Origin: Desulfuromonas sp. TF
Lineage (GTDB): Bacteria; Desulfobacterota; Desulfuromonadia; Desulfuromonadales; ATBO01
Assembly: GCF_000472285.1 (NCBI RefSeq)
Contig: NZ_KI421413.1
Location: 117,079 to 181,078 of the forward strand
Direction of reading: 5' to 3'
Length of the DNA: 64,000 bases
A program made the translations under genes and the position numbers. The notes beneath the pieces were generated by a model that saw only the letters and a program-made list of their open reading frames with translations, was not told where the DNA came from and searched no databases. This document shows positions 55,453 to 62,611 of the stretch, one piece after another (position 1 is the stretch's first letter; each line of letters opens with the position of its first letter).

Positions 55453-56072
55453 CTTCCTTTCCTCCCAATTGAATATGTATCACCCTGATGTCCCTGCCCT
55501 TTTTCAGACCGGTTCCGGACAAAGCCGACCACGACCGCATCGATTCCAAACAGGATCCCGACATATCCGGATGTCGTCTGCATGGGATTGCTTTGGGTCG
55601 CGGCGCCTGCCGCGGCCAGAAGAAGGAACGACGCCAGAAATCCGAACATCACGCGCATGGACCGGTTGTTTTTGGCAAAAGACCTGAACAGGACGATGCT
55701 GAAAATCCCCCAGATGGCCAGGTAGGCGGAAAGAGCCTGCGCTTGCGGCGAGGCCCCCTGTCCGGCACGCGGAAGTATCACCAGAGGGATGAGGGATAGC
55801 CAGAAGAGACCGTAGGCGGCAAAGACGGTGGCGCTGAAGATGTTTCCCCTTCTCCAGTCCCGGGCCGCGACCAGAAGCTGCCCCAGCCCGCCGCAAAGCG
55901 TCAGCAGAAGCAGAGCCCCAGCTGCGGGTGGAACGATCTCGGCGTCGCACAAGCTCACAGCGAGGGCCGTGATTCCCAGGACGACCAGGCCCGGAGTACC
56001 CAGAACAGCGGGTTCGACCGGACTGGTCGGAAGCGAGTGCCCGGCTCTTTCGGCAGTGATTATTCCCATCAT
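55449..56072 (-). CDS. GPR1/FUN34/YaaH (AceTr)-family transporter, divergent
   Basis: A 207-residue protein with about six membrane helices. The hallmark region DWRRGNIFSATVFAAYGLFWLSL matches the acetate/succinate transporter family. The N-terminal NPAPLGL-type motif is altered to EPAVLGTPGL. It probably moves a small carboxylate. ATG 56072 or 56069 may be the start, with an AGAGGAA site. The downstream alpha/beta hydrolase is coupled. A strong hairpin lies in its leader at 56105-56150. Confidence 0.75.
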   Translation of the reverse strand: MMGIITAERAGHSLPTSPVEPAVLGTPGLVVLGITALAVSLCDAEIVPPAAGALLLLTLCGGLGQLLVAARDWRRGNIFSATVFAAYGLFWLSLIPLVILPRAGQGASPQAQALSAYLAIWGIFSIVLFRSFAKNNRSMRVMFGFLASFLLLAAAGAATQSNPMQTTSGYVGILFGIDAVVVGFVRNRSEKGQGHQGDTYSIGRKGR

Positions 56073-56104
56073 TTTTCCTCTCTTTCGATGGTTCCGTCTG
56101 CATG

Positions 56105-56150
56105 GGGTGAGGTCGGGGAACGTCCCTCAACGTAAGACCCGACCTCACCC
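56105..56150 (-). promoter_or_regulatory. Strong hairpin in the leader of the AceTr-like transporter
   Basis: A perfect 13-bp inverted repeat pairs GGGTGAGGTCGGG (56105-56117) with 56138-56150. The 20-nt loop holds AACGT twice. It lies about 32 nt upstream of the start codon. There is no T tail, so it is not an ordinary terminator. Confidence 0.6.
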
Positions 56151-56414
56151 AAAACCTTCAGGAGTGACGCTCTGTTACAACAGCAACTCGTATACCAATG
56201 TTTTAGAAACTTCGTACAATTCTGTAAATAGCTGTTATTACAGTCAGTTGAAATGAGAGCCTGCACTCAATGGAGAATTAAGGGGTGAGGATATTTGCAG
56301 AGCCGCAAAAAGAAAGAAGGAATTCGTAGAAGCGGAACAAGCCCGGCGATACGATTATCGTGAGTGACCTTTATATTTACGCTTACTTACAGGAAATTAT
56401 CCTACCAGAACGAT

Positions 56415-56432
56415 TTTTGCATTAATGCAAAA
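56415..56432. promoter_or_regulatory. Perfect 18-bp palindrome, possible operator
   Basis: TTTTGCATTAATGCAAAA is identical to its reverse complement. It lies between the divergent transporter and LEA lipoprotein genes, consistent with a regulator binding site. The regulator is unknown. Confidence 0.45.
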
Positions 56433-56565
56433 CATTTTTATCCATCTTTGCGCTCTTGCGAATCGTCGAACGCGCCCATCCGGGTAGTCCGGAGATAAAA
56501 CAACTGTTATATTGATAAAAAGGTATAATCCGTTTGGACCGGAGCGAATCCGGGGAGGTTACGTG

Positions 56566-57054
56566 ATGTCGATTCCTGCAAAACCGTTTGCCGACCGCCT
56601 GAGATTGAGAGTTCTTGTGCTGATGCTGCCTTTCGTGGCCGCCTGCACCATAGTGCGGCCGCTTCCCCCCGAGGTGAGCCTCCTCAATCTGGAGGTAACG
56701 GCTCTCTCCCTCAGCCACGCCACGTTGAGTGCCGATCTTCAGATATTCAATCCCAACGGGATAGCTGTCACCCTCAAGGAAGTCGATTATGTCCTGCGGC
56801 TGAATGATGTGGTGGTATCGAAGGGCCAGTCCATGGAGAAGGTCCGCATCGGAGCCGGAGAATACGGCGTTGCCACCCTGAGGCTTTCCAGTGCCTATTA
56901 CGACCTCTGGCGCGTCCTGAAGCAGGCCAGTAAAGACGAGGACGTTGAGTTTGATCTGAAAGGATTGGTGAAGGTGGGAGGTCTCGGCGTTCTGAACAAG
57001 ACCTTTCGTTTTGACCGTGCGGGGAGCATCCCACTGGAGCAGATAAAGCCGTAA
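56566..57054 (+). CDS. LEA type 2 family lipoprotein
   Basis: A 162-residue lipoprotein: the hydrophobic signal VLVLMLPFVAAC ends in a lipobox. An LEA-2/WHy domain follows: PEVSLLNLEVTALSLSHATLSADLQIFNPNGIAVTLKEVDYVL and VRIGAGEYGVATLRLS. The domain is linked to desiccation or envelope stress, but its bacterial role is unclear. ATG 56566 with a GGGGAGG site is preferred over the in-frame start at 56512. It is convergent with the response-regulator gene, 18 nt apart. Confidence 0.87.
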   Translation: MSIPAKPFADRLRLRVLVLMLPFVAACTIVRPLPPEVSLLNLEVTALSLSHATLSADLQIFNPNGIAVTLKEVDYVLRLNDVVVSKGQSMEKVRIGAGEYGVATLRLSSAYYDLWRVLKQASKDEDVEFDLKGLVKVGGLGVLNKTFRFDRAGSIPLEQIKP

Positions 57055-57072
57055 TTTCCCCCTGCCCCGGAT

Positions 57073-58404
57073 TTACAGCCCGTACTGCTTCATCTTCTCC
57101 CAGAGATTTTTCCTGCTGATCCCAAGGAGAGCGGCGGATTCCGTCTTGCTGCCGCCGGCCTTTTTCAGCGCCCGCTGAATGCACTTCCTCTCGGCGTCCG
57201 CTACGGCGGCCGCGAGATTGTCTTCTTCGCTTACTCCGCAATAGCCGCCGCGAATTTCCGCAGGCAAGTCCCAGAGTTGGATTTTCGGGGCAGGGGCGAG
57301 AACGGTAACCCGCTCCATGACATTACGAAGTTCGCGCACATTGCCGGGATAGGAATACTGCTCCAGTGCCCGACGCGCATCCTCCGAGAGCTGGAAGGAA
57401 AGCCCTCTTTCGCGGCCGAACTCCTGTAGAAAGTAATCGGCCAGTTCGAGAATGTCGCCTTCCCTCTCCCTGAGGGGGGGGACCTCCACCGGAATCACCT
57501 GCAGCCTGTAGAAGAGGTCCTGACGGAAACTGCCCTTCCGCACTTCTTCTGCAAGATCCTTAGCCGTGGCGCAGACAACCCTGACATCCAGGGGAATGGT
57601 GTTCTTTCCCCCCACCCTCTCGATCTCCCGCTCCTGCAGAACCCGCAACAGCTTTACCTGCAGATCAAGGGGCATGTCGCCGATCTCGTCCAGCAGAATG
57701 GTCCCGTGGTCCGCCAGCTCGAATTTTCCGACGGCTGGCTTGTCGGCGCCGGTGAAGGCGCCTTTTTCATGGCCGAACAGCTCCGATTCCATCAGTCCTG
57801 CGGGTATCGCCGCGCAATTTACCCGGACGTAGGGCTTGTCGGCCCGGCGGCTTTCGTAATGGATGGCCGCCGCCACCAGTTCCTTGCCGGTGCCGCTTTC
57901 CCCCTGGATCAGGACCGAAGCGTCCGACAGAGCCACCTGACTGATGACTCGAAGCATTTTCTGCATGGGGGCGCTCGAGCCGATGATCGGCCGGCGCAGG
58001 CCGCAGCAATATTCCAGCGACACGCAGCGAGCCTTGATGGTCTGCATTTCAAACAGACGGTTGATGCGAAAGGTCAGGTCGTCGAGATCGAAAGGCTTGA
58101 GAATGTAGTCCGCAGCTCCCTTCTTCAGGCAGTTTACCGCGTTGTCGGTGCTGCCGTGGGCGGTCATCACGACCACCTCCGTGCGCGGAGCCAGCCTCTT
58201 CACTTCGGCAAGCAGGGCCTCGCCATCCATCCCCGGCATCCGGATGTCGGAGAGGACCAGCTCATACCGGTTCTTTTTCACCAACTCCAGGGCCTCTGTT
58301 CCGGTCGATGCTTCATCGGCCAGCCACCCCAGACTGCGCAGGTGGTCGAGGACGGTGATGCGCATGATCTCTTCATCTTCGGCGACAAGGATTCGCGGAA
58401 TCAT
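57073..58404 (-). CDS. NtrC-family sigma-54-dependent response regulator
   Basis: A 443-residue activator. The receiver domain has D53 (LSDIRMPGMDG). The AAA+ domain has GESGTGKELVAAAIH (Walker A), ELFGHEKGAFTGADK (the sigma-54 contact GAFTGA) and GTILLDEIGDMPLDLQVKLLRVLQE. A C-terminal Fis-type helix-turn-helix (RALKKAGGSKTESAALLGISRKNLWEKMKQYGL) ends the protein. It is coupled by 4 nt to the sensor kinase gene. The divergent nrfA has a sigma-54 promoter and paired palindromes, so nrfA is its likely target. Confidence 0.95.
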   Translation of the reverse strand: MIPRILVAEDEEIMRITVLDHLRSLGWLADEASTGTEALELVKKNRYELVLSDIRMPGMDGEALLAEVKRLAPRTEVVVMTAHGSTDNAVNCLKKGAADYILKPFDLDDLTFRINRLFEMQTIKARCVSLEYCCGLRRPIIGSSAPMQKMLRVISQVALSDASVLIQGESGTGKELVAAAIHYESRRADKPYVRVNCAAIPAGLMESELFGHEKGAFTGADKPAVGKFELADHGTILLDEIGDMPLDLQVKLLRVLQEREIERVGGKNTIPLDVRVVCATAKDLAEEVRKGSFRQDLFYRLQVIPVEVPPLREREGDILELADYFLQEFGRERGLSFQLSEDARRALEQYSYPGNVRELRNVMERVTVLAPAPKIQLWDLPAEIRGGYCGVSEEDNLAAAVADAERKCIQRALKKAGGSKTESAALLGISRKNLWEKMKQYGL

Positions 58405-59969
58405 GGTTTGCTCCCTCCTGCGGTTACGGGTTCAGCCGTCAGAGGAAGGGTGACGGTGAAGATCGCTCCCCCTTCTTCCCCGTTTCGGACCGTCAGCTCC
58501 CCGTCCATGCGCTTTACCAGCGAATGGGAGACGGAGAGCCCCAGGCCGGTTCCCTCCCCGACCTCCTTGGTCGTGAAGAACGGTTCGAAGATCTTGTCCA
58601 TGTGATTCGGATCGATCCCCGGTCCCGTATCGGCAATCTCGATGAGCAGTCGACCGTCTTCAAGGCGGCTCGTCGCCCTGAGCGTGCCTCCTTTTTCCCC
58701 CATGGCCTGAACCGCGTTGCCGGCCAGATTCATCACCACCTGACGCAGGGCCTCCATGCCGACTGAAAGCGGTTTCTTCACTCCGAGCCGCAGATCCACC
58801 GTGACGGCCCGCAGTCCCATGCAGGTCAGTTCCAGACTATCGCGAATCATCTCGTCGACATCGCCCCGTCGAAGCTCAAGCGGCTCCTTACGGCCGATAT
58901 TCAGCAGCTGCTGAACCGTTCCCTTGATCCGGTCCACCCCCTGAGAGAGCAGATTCAGGTAGCGGGCCTGCAGCTCCGGCTGGTCCTGGCTTCTTTTCAT
59001 CGTCTGAATGCAGTTCTGCATCCCTCCCAGGGGATTGTTGATCTCATGGGAGATCCCCGCGACGAGCCGCCCGAGGGCCGCCTGCTTCTCACTCTGGAAG
59101 ACCTGCTCGCGGGTGGCGTCCAGTTCCTCCTGGGAGCGTTCGAGGCGGCGGCACAATTTGCGGTAATGGCCGGCCAGCGCGCCTATTTCATCGTCTTCTT
59201 CAGGCGGCAGAGGGCTTTCCGTGCTGCGCCGCTCCGGATATTGGTCCATTTCCCGGGCCAGGATCTTCAGCCGTTTGGCCACCAGAATGTCGAAGAGAAA
59301 AAAGATCGTCAACGAAACGATGACGATGGTGGCCAGGGCGATATTCAACAGCATCCGGTTGTTGGTGCTGATCTCGGCGAAGGCGAGTTCCATCGGAATG
59401 GTCACATTCATCCCTCCCCGGATGTCGCCGAGCTCGTATCCCTGGTCCCCATGGCACTGCAGGCAGTGGCTGTCCACCTTCAGGGGAGCCATGTACCGCA
59501 GGCGATGCTTCCCCTCCACCTTCTCGATCTGCACCGCCTCCGGGAGCCCCTGTTCGAACCTCTTCAGGGTGCGCCGTTCGAATTCATCGGGAGTATTTGC
59601 AGGATTCACCGGCTTGAGGCTGGTGACGTTGAACTGCCCCATCCCTTCCCTGGCAGCATAGACGGAGAGCTCGCGGGTGACCATGGCAGGATTGCGCATG
59701 ACCAGCCAGTTCCCCTGCGCATCCTGGATCTGCCCGTTTTCGAGAAAAGGATTGCTCTCGACCCCGGGCGCCTTCATGAAGAAGAGGCCGTTATGGTCCG
59801 CAACCCACTGCCGGGTGATGCGGATCTGATGGAAGAGCATCTTGGCCTGGCGGGTGGCCTGTTCCACGACCAGCTCCTCCTGAAAGCTGGAGGTGCGGTA
59901 AAAGGTGACGCCGTAGGAGCAGAAGATCACCAGCCCGATGAGAAGAATGAATTTCGTTCTTAGCTGCAT
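58401..59969 (-). CDS. Sensor histidine kinase with periplasmic c-type heme motif (Tll0287-like domain)
   Basis: A 522-residue kinase. TM1 spans 7-23. A periplasmic domain (about 24-204) carries CLQCH at 169-173, a covalent heme c site in a Tll0287/DUF3365-like domain. TM2 spans 205-231. HAMP, a dimerisation domain with the phospho-histidine H308 (GISHEINNPLGG) and a HATPase domain (ADTGPGIDPNHMDKIF, GEGTGLGLSVSHSL) follow. The heme suggests sensing of redox state, NO or nitrite. ATG 59969 (GGAGGG site) is preferred to 60002, where the ribosome binding site abuts the start. Confidence 0.92.
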   Translation of the reverse strand: MQLRTKFILLIGLVIFCSYGVTFYRTSSFQEELVVEQATRQAKMLFHQIRITRQWVADHNGLFFMKAPGVESNPFLENGQIQDAQGNWLVMRNPAMVTRELSVYAAREGMGQFNVTSLKPVNPANTPDEFERRTLKRFEQGLPEAVQIEKVEGKHRLRYMAPLKVDSHCLQCHGDQGYELGDIRGGMNVTIPMELAFAEISTNNRMLLNIALATIVIVSLTIFFLFDILVAKRLKILAREMDQYPERRSTESPLPPEEDDEIGALAGHYRKLCRRLERSQEELDATREQVFQSEKQAALGRLVAGISHEINNPLGGMQNCIQTMKRSQDQPELQARYLNLLSQGVDRIKGTVQQLLNIGRKEPLELRRGDVDEMIRDSLELTCMGLRAVTVDLRLGVKKPLSVGMEALRQVVMNLAGNAVQAMGEKGGTLRATSRLEDGRLLIEIADTGPGIDPNHMDKIFEPFFTTKEVGEGTGLGLSVSHSLVKRMDGELTVRNGEEGGAIFTVTLPLTAEPVTAGGSKP

Positions 59970-60032
59970 CCGAAAAACCCTCCGCTGGGGGCAGGAGTTC
60001 ATCTCCTTCCGGAATTAATCGGGAAGAAGACC

Positions 60033-60081
60033 GTTACTGTACGGTAACACAAAGGAATGTTGAACGCTACTACATGGTAAC
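60033..60081 (+). promoter_or_regulatory. Paired palindromic activator sites upstream of nrfA
   Basis: GTTACTGTACGGTAAC (60033-60048) is a near-perfect palindrome. GCTACTACATGGTAAC (60066-60081) is a weaker copy. The centres are 33 bp apart (about three helical turns), and the nearer one ends 53 bp before the -24 element. They lie in the gap between the kinase gene and nrfA. Confidence 0.7.
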
Positions 60082-60133
60082 AAACGGGTCAAGCTAAAAT
60101 CTTGATATACCTGAAATAATGGAGATTTTATCC

Positions 60134-60149
60134 TGGCACACCCATTGCT
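60134..60149 (+). promoter_or_regulatory. Sigma-54 promoter of nrfA
   Basis: TGGCAC-ACCCA-TTGCT, with GG (60135-60136) and GC (60147-60148) exactly 10 nt apart. It matches the TGGCAC-N5-TTGC consensus at every position. It is 66 nt upstream of the nrfA start codon. Confidence 0.92.
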
Positions 60150-60214
60150 AAGCAAATAGATGAACTCAAAACAAACATCCGCTTCAACGTGAACTCAAAA
60201 AAGGAGAATCGAAC

Positions 60215-61714
60215 ATGAAGAAATCGTGGCTCATGACCATCGCATCGGTGCTCATCACGGTCCCCCTGCTGCTGCTGGCGGTTTCCGTCAAGGAGAATAC
60301 GGCCGGGCAAACCGTCAACCCCGCCCCGGACATCAAAAAGCTCGAACCGAGAAGTTCCGAATGGGGAAAGTTTTTCCCGCGACAGTACGAATCCTACCTG
60401 AAGACCGGCCAGAGCGATGAAATCAAGGATGTCCTGAAAAACGAGCCCGCCCTGGTGGTCATGTGGGCGGGGTACGGCTTCTCCAAGGATTACAACGCGC
60501 CGCGGGGCCACTATTATGCCCTGGAGGACAATATCAATACCCTGCGAACCGGAGCCCCCCTGAATCCGCAGACCGGCCCCATGCCAACGGCCTGCTGGAC
60601 CTGCAAATCCCCGGACGTCCCCCGGTTGATCGAAGAAAAAGGAGAACTTGACTTTTTTACCGGAAAATGGGCGCGGCATGGCGGCGAGATCGTGAATACC
60701 ATCGGCTGCGCCGACTGCCACGACAGCAAGACGATGGAGCTGACCGTGACCCGCGATTTCCTGAAACGGGGCCTCGACGCGGAAGGCAGCCTGAAGTTCG
60801 CCGATGCGTCCCATCAGGACATGAGATCGCTGGTCTGCGCCCAGTGCCATGCCGAATACTACTTCAAGAAAACCGAGTATACCGACGACAAGGGTGAAAA
60901 ACAGACGGCCGGTGTGGTCACCTTCCCCTGGGACAACGGCATGTCAGCCGAAGACATCGAACAATACTACGACCAGAGAGACTTTTCCGACTGGACCCAC
61001 AAGGTAAGCAAGACTCCGATGCTCAAGGCCCAGCATCCCGGCTATGAAATGTTCGTCACCGGCGCTCACGGCAAAAACGGCGTCTCCTGTGCCGACTGTC
61101 ACATGCCGTATGTAAAAGAAGACGGCGCCACTTATTCCAGCCACCAGGTCGGCAACCCGCTGGAGAATATCGAGAATACCTGCCTGAACTGCCACGATAA
61201 ATCCGAAAAGGAATTCCGTGAGACGGTGGCCGGAAAACTGGAGCGCAAAGAGGAACTCTCCCGCATCGCCATGGATGTGCTGGCCAGAGCTCACCTCGAG
61301 GCGGCCAAGGCCTGGGAACTCGGGGCGACGGAAGAAGAGATGAAGCCGGCCCTTCAGGACATCCGCCACGGCCAGTGGCGCTGGGATTACGCGATCGCCT
61401 CCCACGGATCCTTCTTCCACGCACCCGAAGAGACCCTGCGCGTCCTGGGAAGCGCCATCAACAAGGGGCAGGAGGCCCGCCTCAAGCTGCGCACCGTCCT
61501 GGCAAAATACAAGGCGGCCGACTACCAGGCCCCCGACTTCTCCACCAAGGAGAAGGCTCAGCAGATCGTCGGTCTGCCCTTCGAAAAACTGGTGGAGGAG
61601 AAGGAGCAATTCCTGAACGGCCTCAAAGGGCAGTGGTTCGAGGACGGAAAGGCTAAAGGCATCTACGATCCGAAGTCGAGGGAAGGGATGAAACTCAAGA
61701 CCTCCTACAACTGA
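60215..61714 (+). CDS. nrfA: Ammonia-forming cytochrome c nitrite reductase (NrfA)
   Basis: A 499-residue periplasmic pentaheme enzyme that reduces nitrite to ammonium with six electrons. A signal sequence (1-25) is followed by the catalytic heme site C127-WT-C130-K131 with the diagnostic lysine. CxxCH sites lie at 165, 208, 292 and 323. YEMFVTGAHGKNGVSCADCHMPY follows the usual order. The ribosome binding site is AAGGAG. No nrfH quinol-oxidase gene is adjacent, which is unusual for nrfHA-type organisms. A terminator follows, so it is monocistronic. Confidence 0.97.
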   Translation: MKKSWLMTIASVLITVPLLLLAVSVKENTAGQTVNPAPDIKKLEPRSSEWGKFFPRQYESYLKTGQSDEIKDVLKNEPALVVMWAGYGFSKDYNAPRGHYYALEDNINTLRTGAPLNPQTGPMPTACWTCKSPDVPRLIEEKGELDFFTGKWARHGGEIVNTIGCADCHDSKTMELTVTRDFLKRGLDAEGSLKFADASHQDMRSLVCAQCHAEYYFKKTEYTDDKGEKQTAGVVTFPWDNGMSAEDIEQYYDQRDFSDWTHKVSKTPMLKAQHPGYEMFVTGAHGKNGVSCADCHMPYVKEDGATYSSHQVGNPLENIENTCLNCHDKSEKEFRETVAGKLERKEELSRIAMDVLARAHLEAAKAWELGATEEEMKPALQDIRHGQWRWDYAIASHGSFFHAPEETLRVLGSAINKGQEARLKLRTVLAKYKAADYQAPDFSTKEKAQQIVGLPFEKLVEEKEQFLNGLKGQWFEDGKAKGIYDPKSREGMKLKTSYN

Positions 61715-61745
61715 AAAAACGCAGGCTGACTGCCTGACGTGAAAA

Positions 61746-61788
61746 ACCGGCCCTGTCCGCATGTCGCGGGCGGGGCCGGTCTGTTTTC
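61746..61788 (+). terminator. Terminator of nrfA
   Basis: A 15-bp stem (two G-U pairs) pairs 61746-61760 with 61766-61780 around ATGTC, followed by CTGTTTTC. Confidence 0.82.
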
Positions 61789-61904
61789 ATCCCTGACGAG
61801 CAGCTTCGCCGGGTTTAAAAAGTATTACTCCGGAGGCTGTCCCTTTCCTTCCTTTCTCAGTTCCCCAGCGGCTGGAATCAACCATCGTCACACCAATTAT
61901 CGTA

Positions 61905-61940
61905 AAGGCGGAGTTCAGAAATGAATTCCGCCTTGTTTTT
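61905..61940 (+). terminator. Second terminator between nrfA and the orphan gene
   Basis: AAGGCGGAGTTCA (61905-61917) pairs with 61922-61934 around a GAAA tetraloop, one G-U pair, then GTTTTT. It lies about 120 nt after the first terminator with no gene between. A short non-coding transcript or simple redundancy could explain it. Confidence 0.8.
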
Positions 61941-62023
61941 GGTTCGGGGGACTTTGGTATAAAGTATAGGGTAAGAGAAGCAAAGCCGCATATTCCCTGA
62001 GCCGCATCGGGAGGAGATCGCGG

Positions 62024-62530
62024 ATGAAAGAGCGTCGCGTCGAGGTCAACGACCTCATGCAGACCGGCTACGTCTACTACCTCACCGAACCGAAGGGGGA
62101 AAACTTCCACCCCGATTTCCGACCGGAACTCACTCCGAAGGAGATGCTGGAACTCGGCGTATTCGGCGGCAAGTACATGACCGACTGCCGGAACGAGTTC
62201 CCCTCCGACTGGTTCAAGAATGCCCGCCTCTGCCCTAAACGGCATGACCCCGACCTGAACTTCTTCGGGGTCAACGCCTCGCAGCCCTTGTCGGTGTGGC
62301 GGCGCAAGGGATGGATCTACGAGGAGGATCCCCGCGGCTGGTTCCAGTGGTACTGCCGTTACTACCTGGGACGGCGCTGTCCCGACGACGACCGGCAGAT
62401 CAGGCGGTGGAAGGCGATGCGCCGCCATGTGGCCCAGATCAGGGCCCACTGCCATCCCGGCGATCTTCACTGCCGCACCCGGCAGAGACAGGCCCTGCTC
62501 CACTGGGCCTACGATTCGCGAAAAATCTGA
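62024..62530 (+). CDS. Conserved protein of unknown function
   Basis: A 168-residue soluble protein without signal peptide. It is rich in Trp, Tyr, Arg and Cys. Striking blocks are LTPKEMLELGVFGGKYMTDCRNEFPSDWF, FFGVNASQPLSVWRRKGW, DPRGWFQWYCRYYLGRR, IRRWKAMRRHV and a C-terminal RQRQALLHWAYDSRKI. I recall near-identical proteins in other bacteria, so it is a real conserved family. I know no assigned function. The ribosome binding site is GGGAGGAG. The tRNA- or nucleic-acid-like charge pattern invites an RNA-binding guess only. Confidence 0.82.
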   Translation: MKERRVEVNDLMQTGYVYYLTEPKGENFHPDFRPELTPKEMLELGVFGGKYMTDCRNEFPSDWFKNARLCPKRHDPDLNFFGVNASQPLSVWRRKGWIYEEDPRGWFQWYCRYYLGRRCPDDDRQIRRWKAMRRHVAQIRAHCHPGDLHCRTRQRQALLHWAYDSRKI

Positions 62531-62611
62531 GAGGGAAATTGTCACGCCGGGCGTCCGACGGAAAGGACCGCCGGAACCGTGAGCCCTGCACCAGTTCGCC
62601 GGAAAAAGCTT

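Larger units (their letters stand above)
56073..56565. other. Long intergenic region between divergent transporter and lipoprotein genes
   Basis: This 493-nt gap holds a strong hairpin (56105-56150), a perfect 18-bp palindrome (56415-56432) and a TATAAT at 56524-56529 that may be the -10 of the LEA gene. No coding sequence or known RNA family is recognised. Confidence 0.6.
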
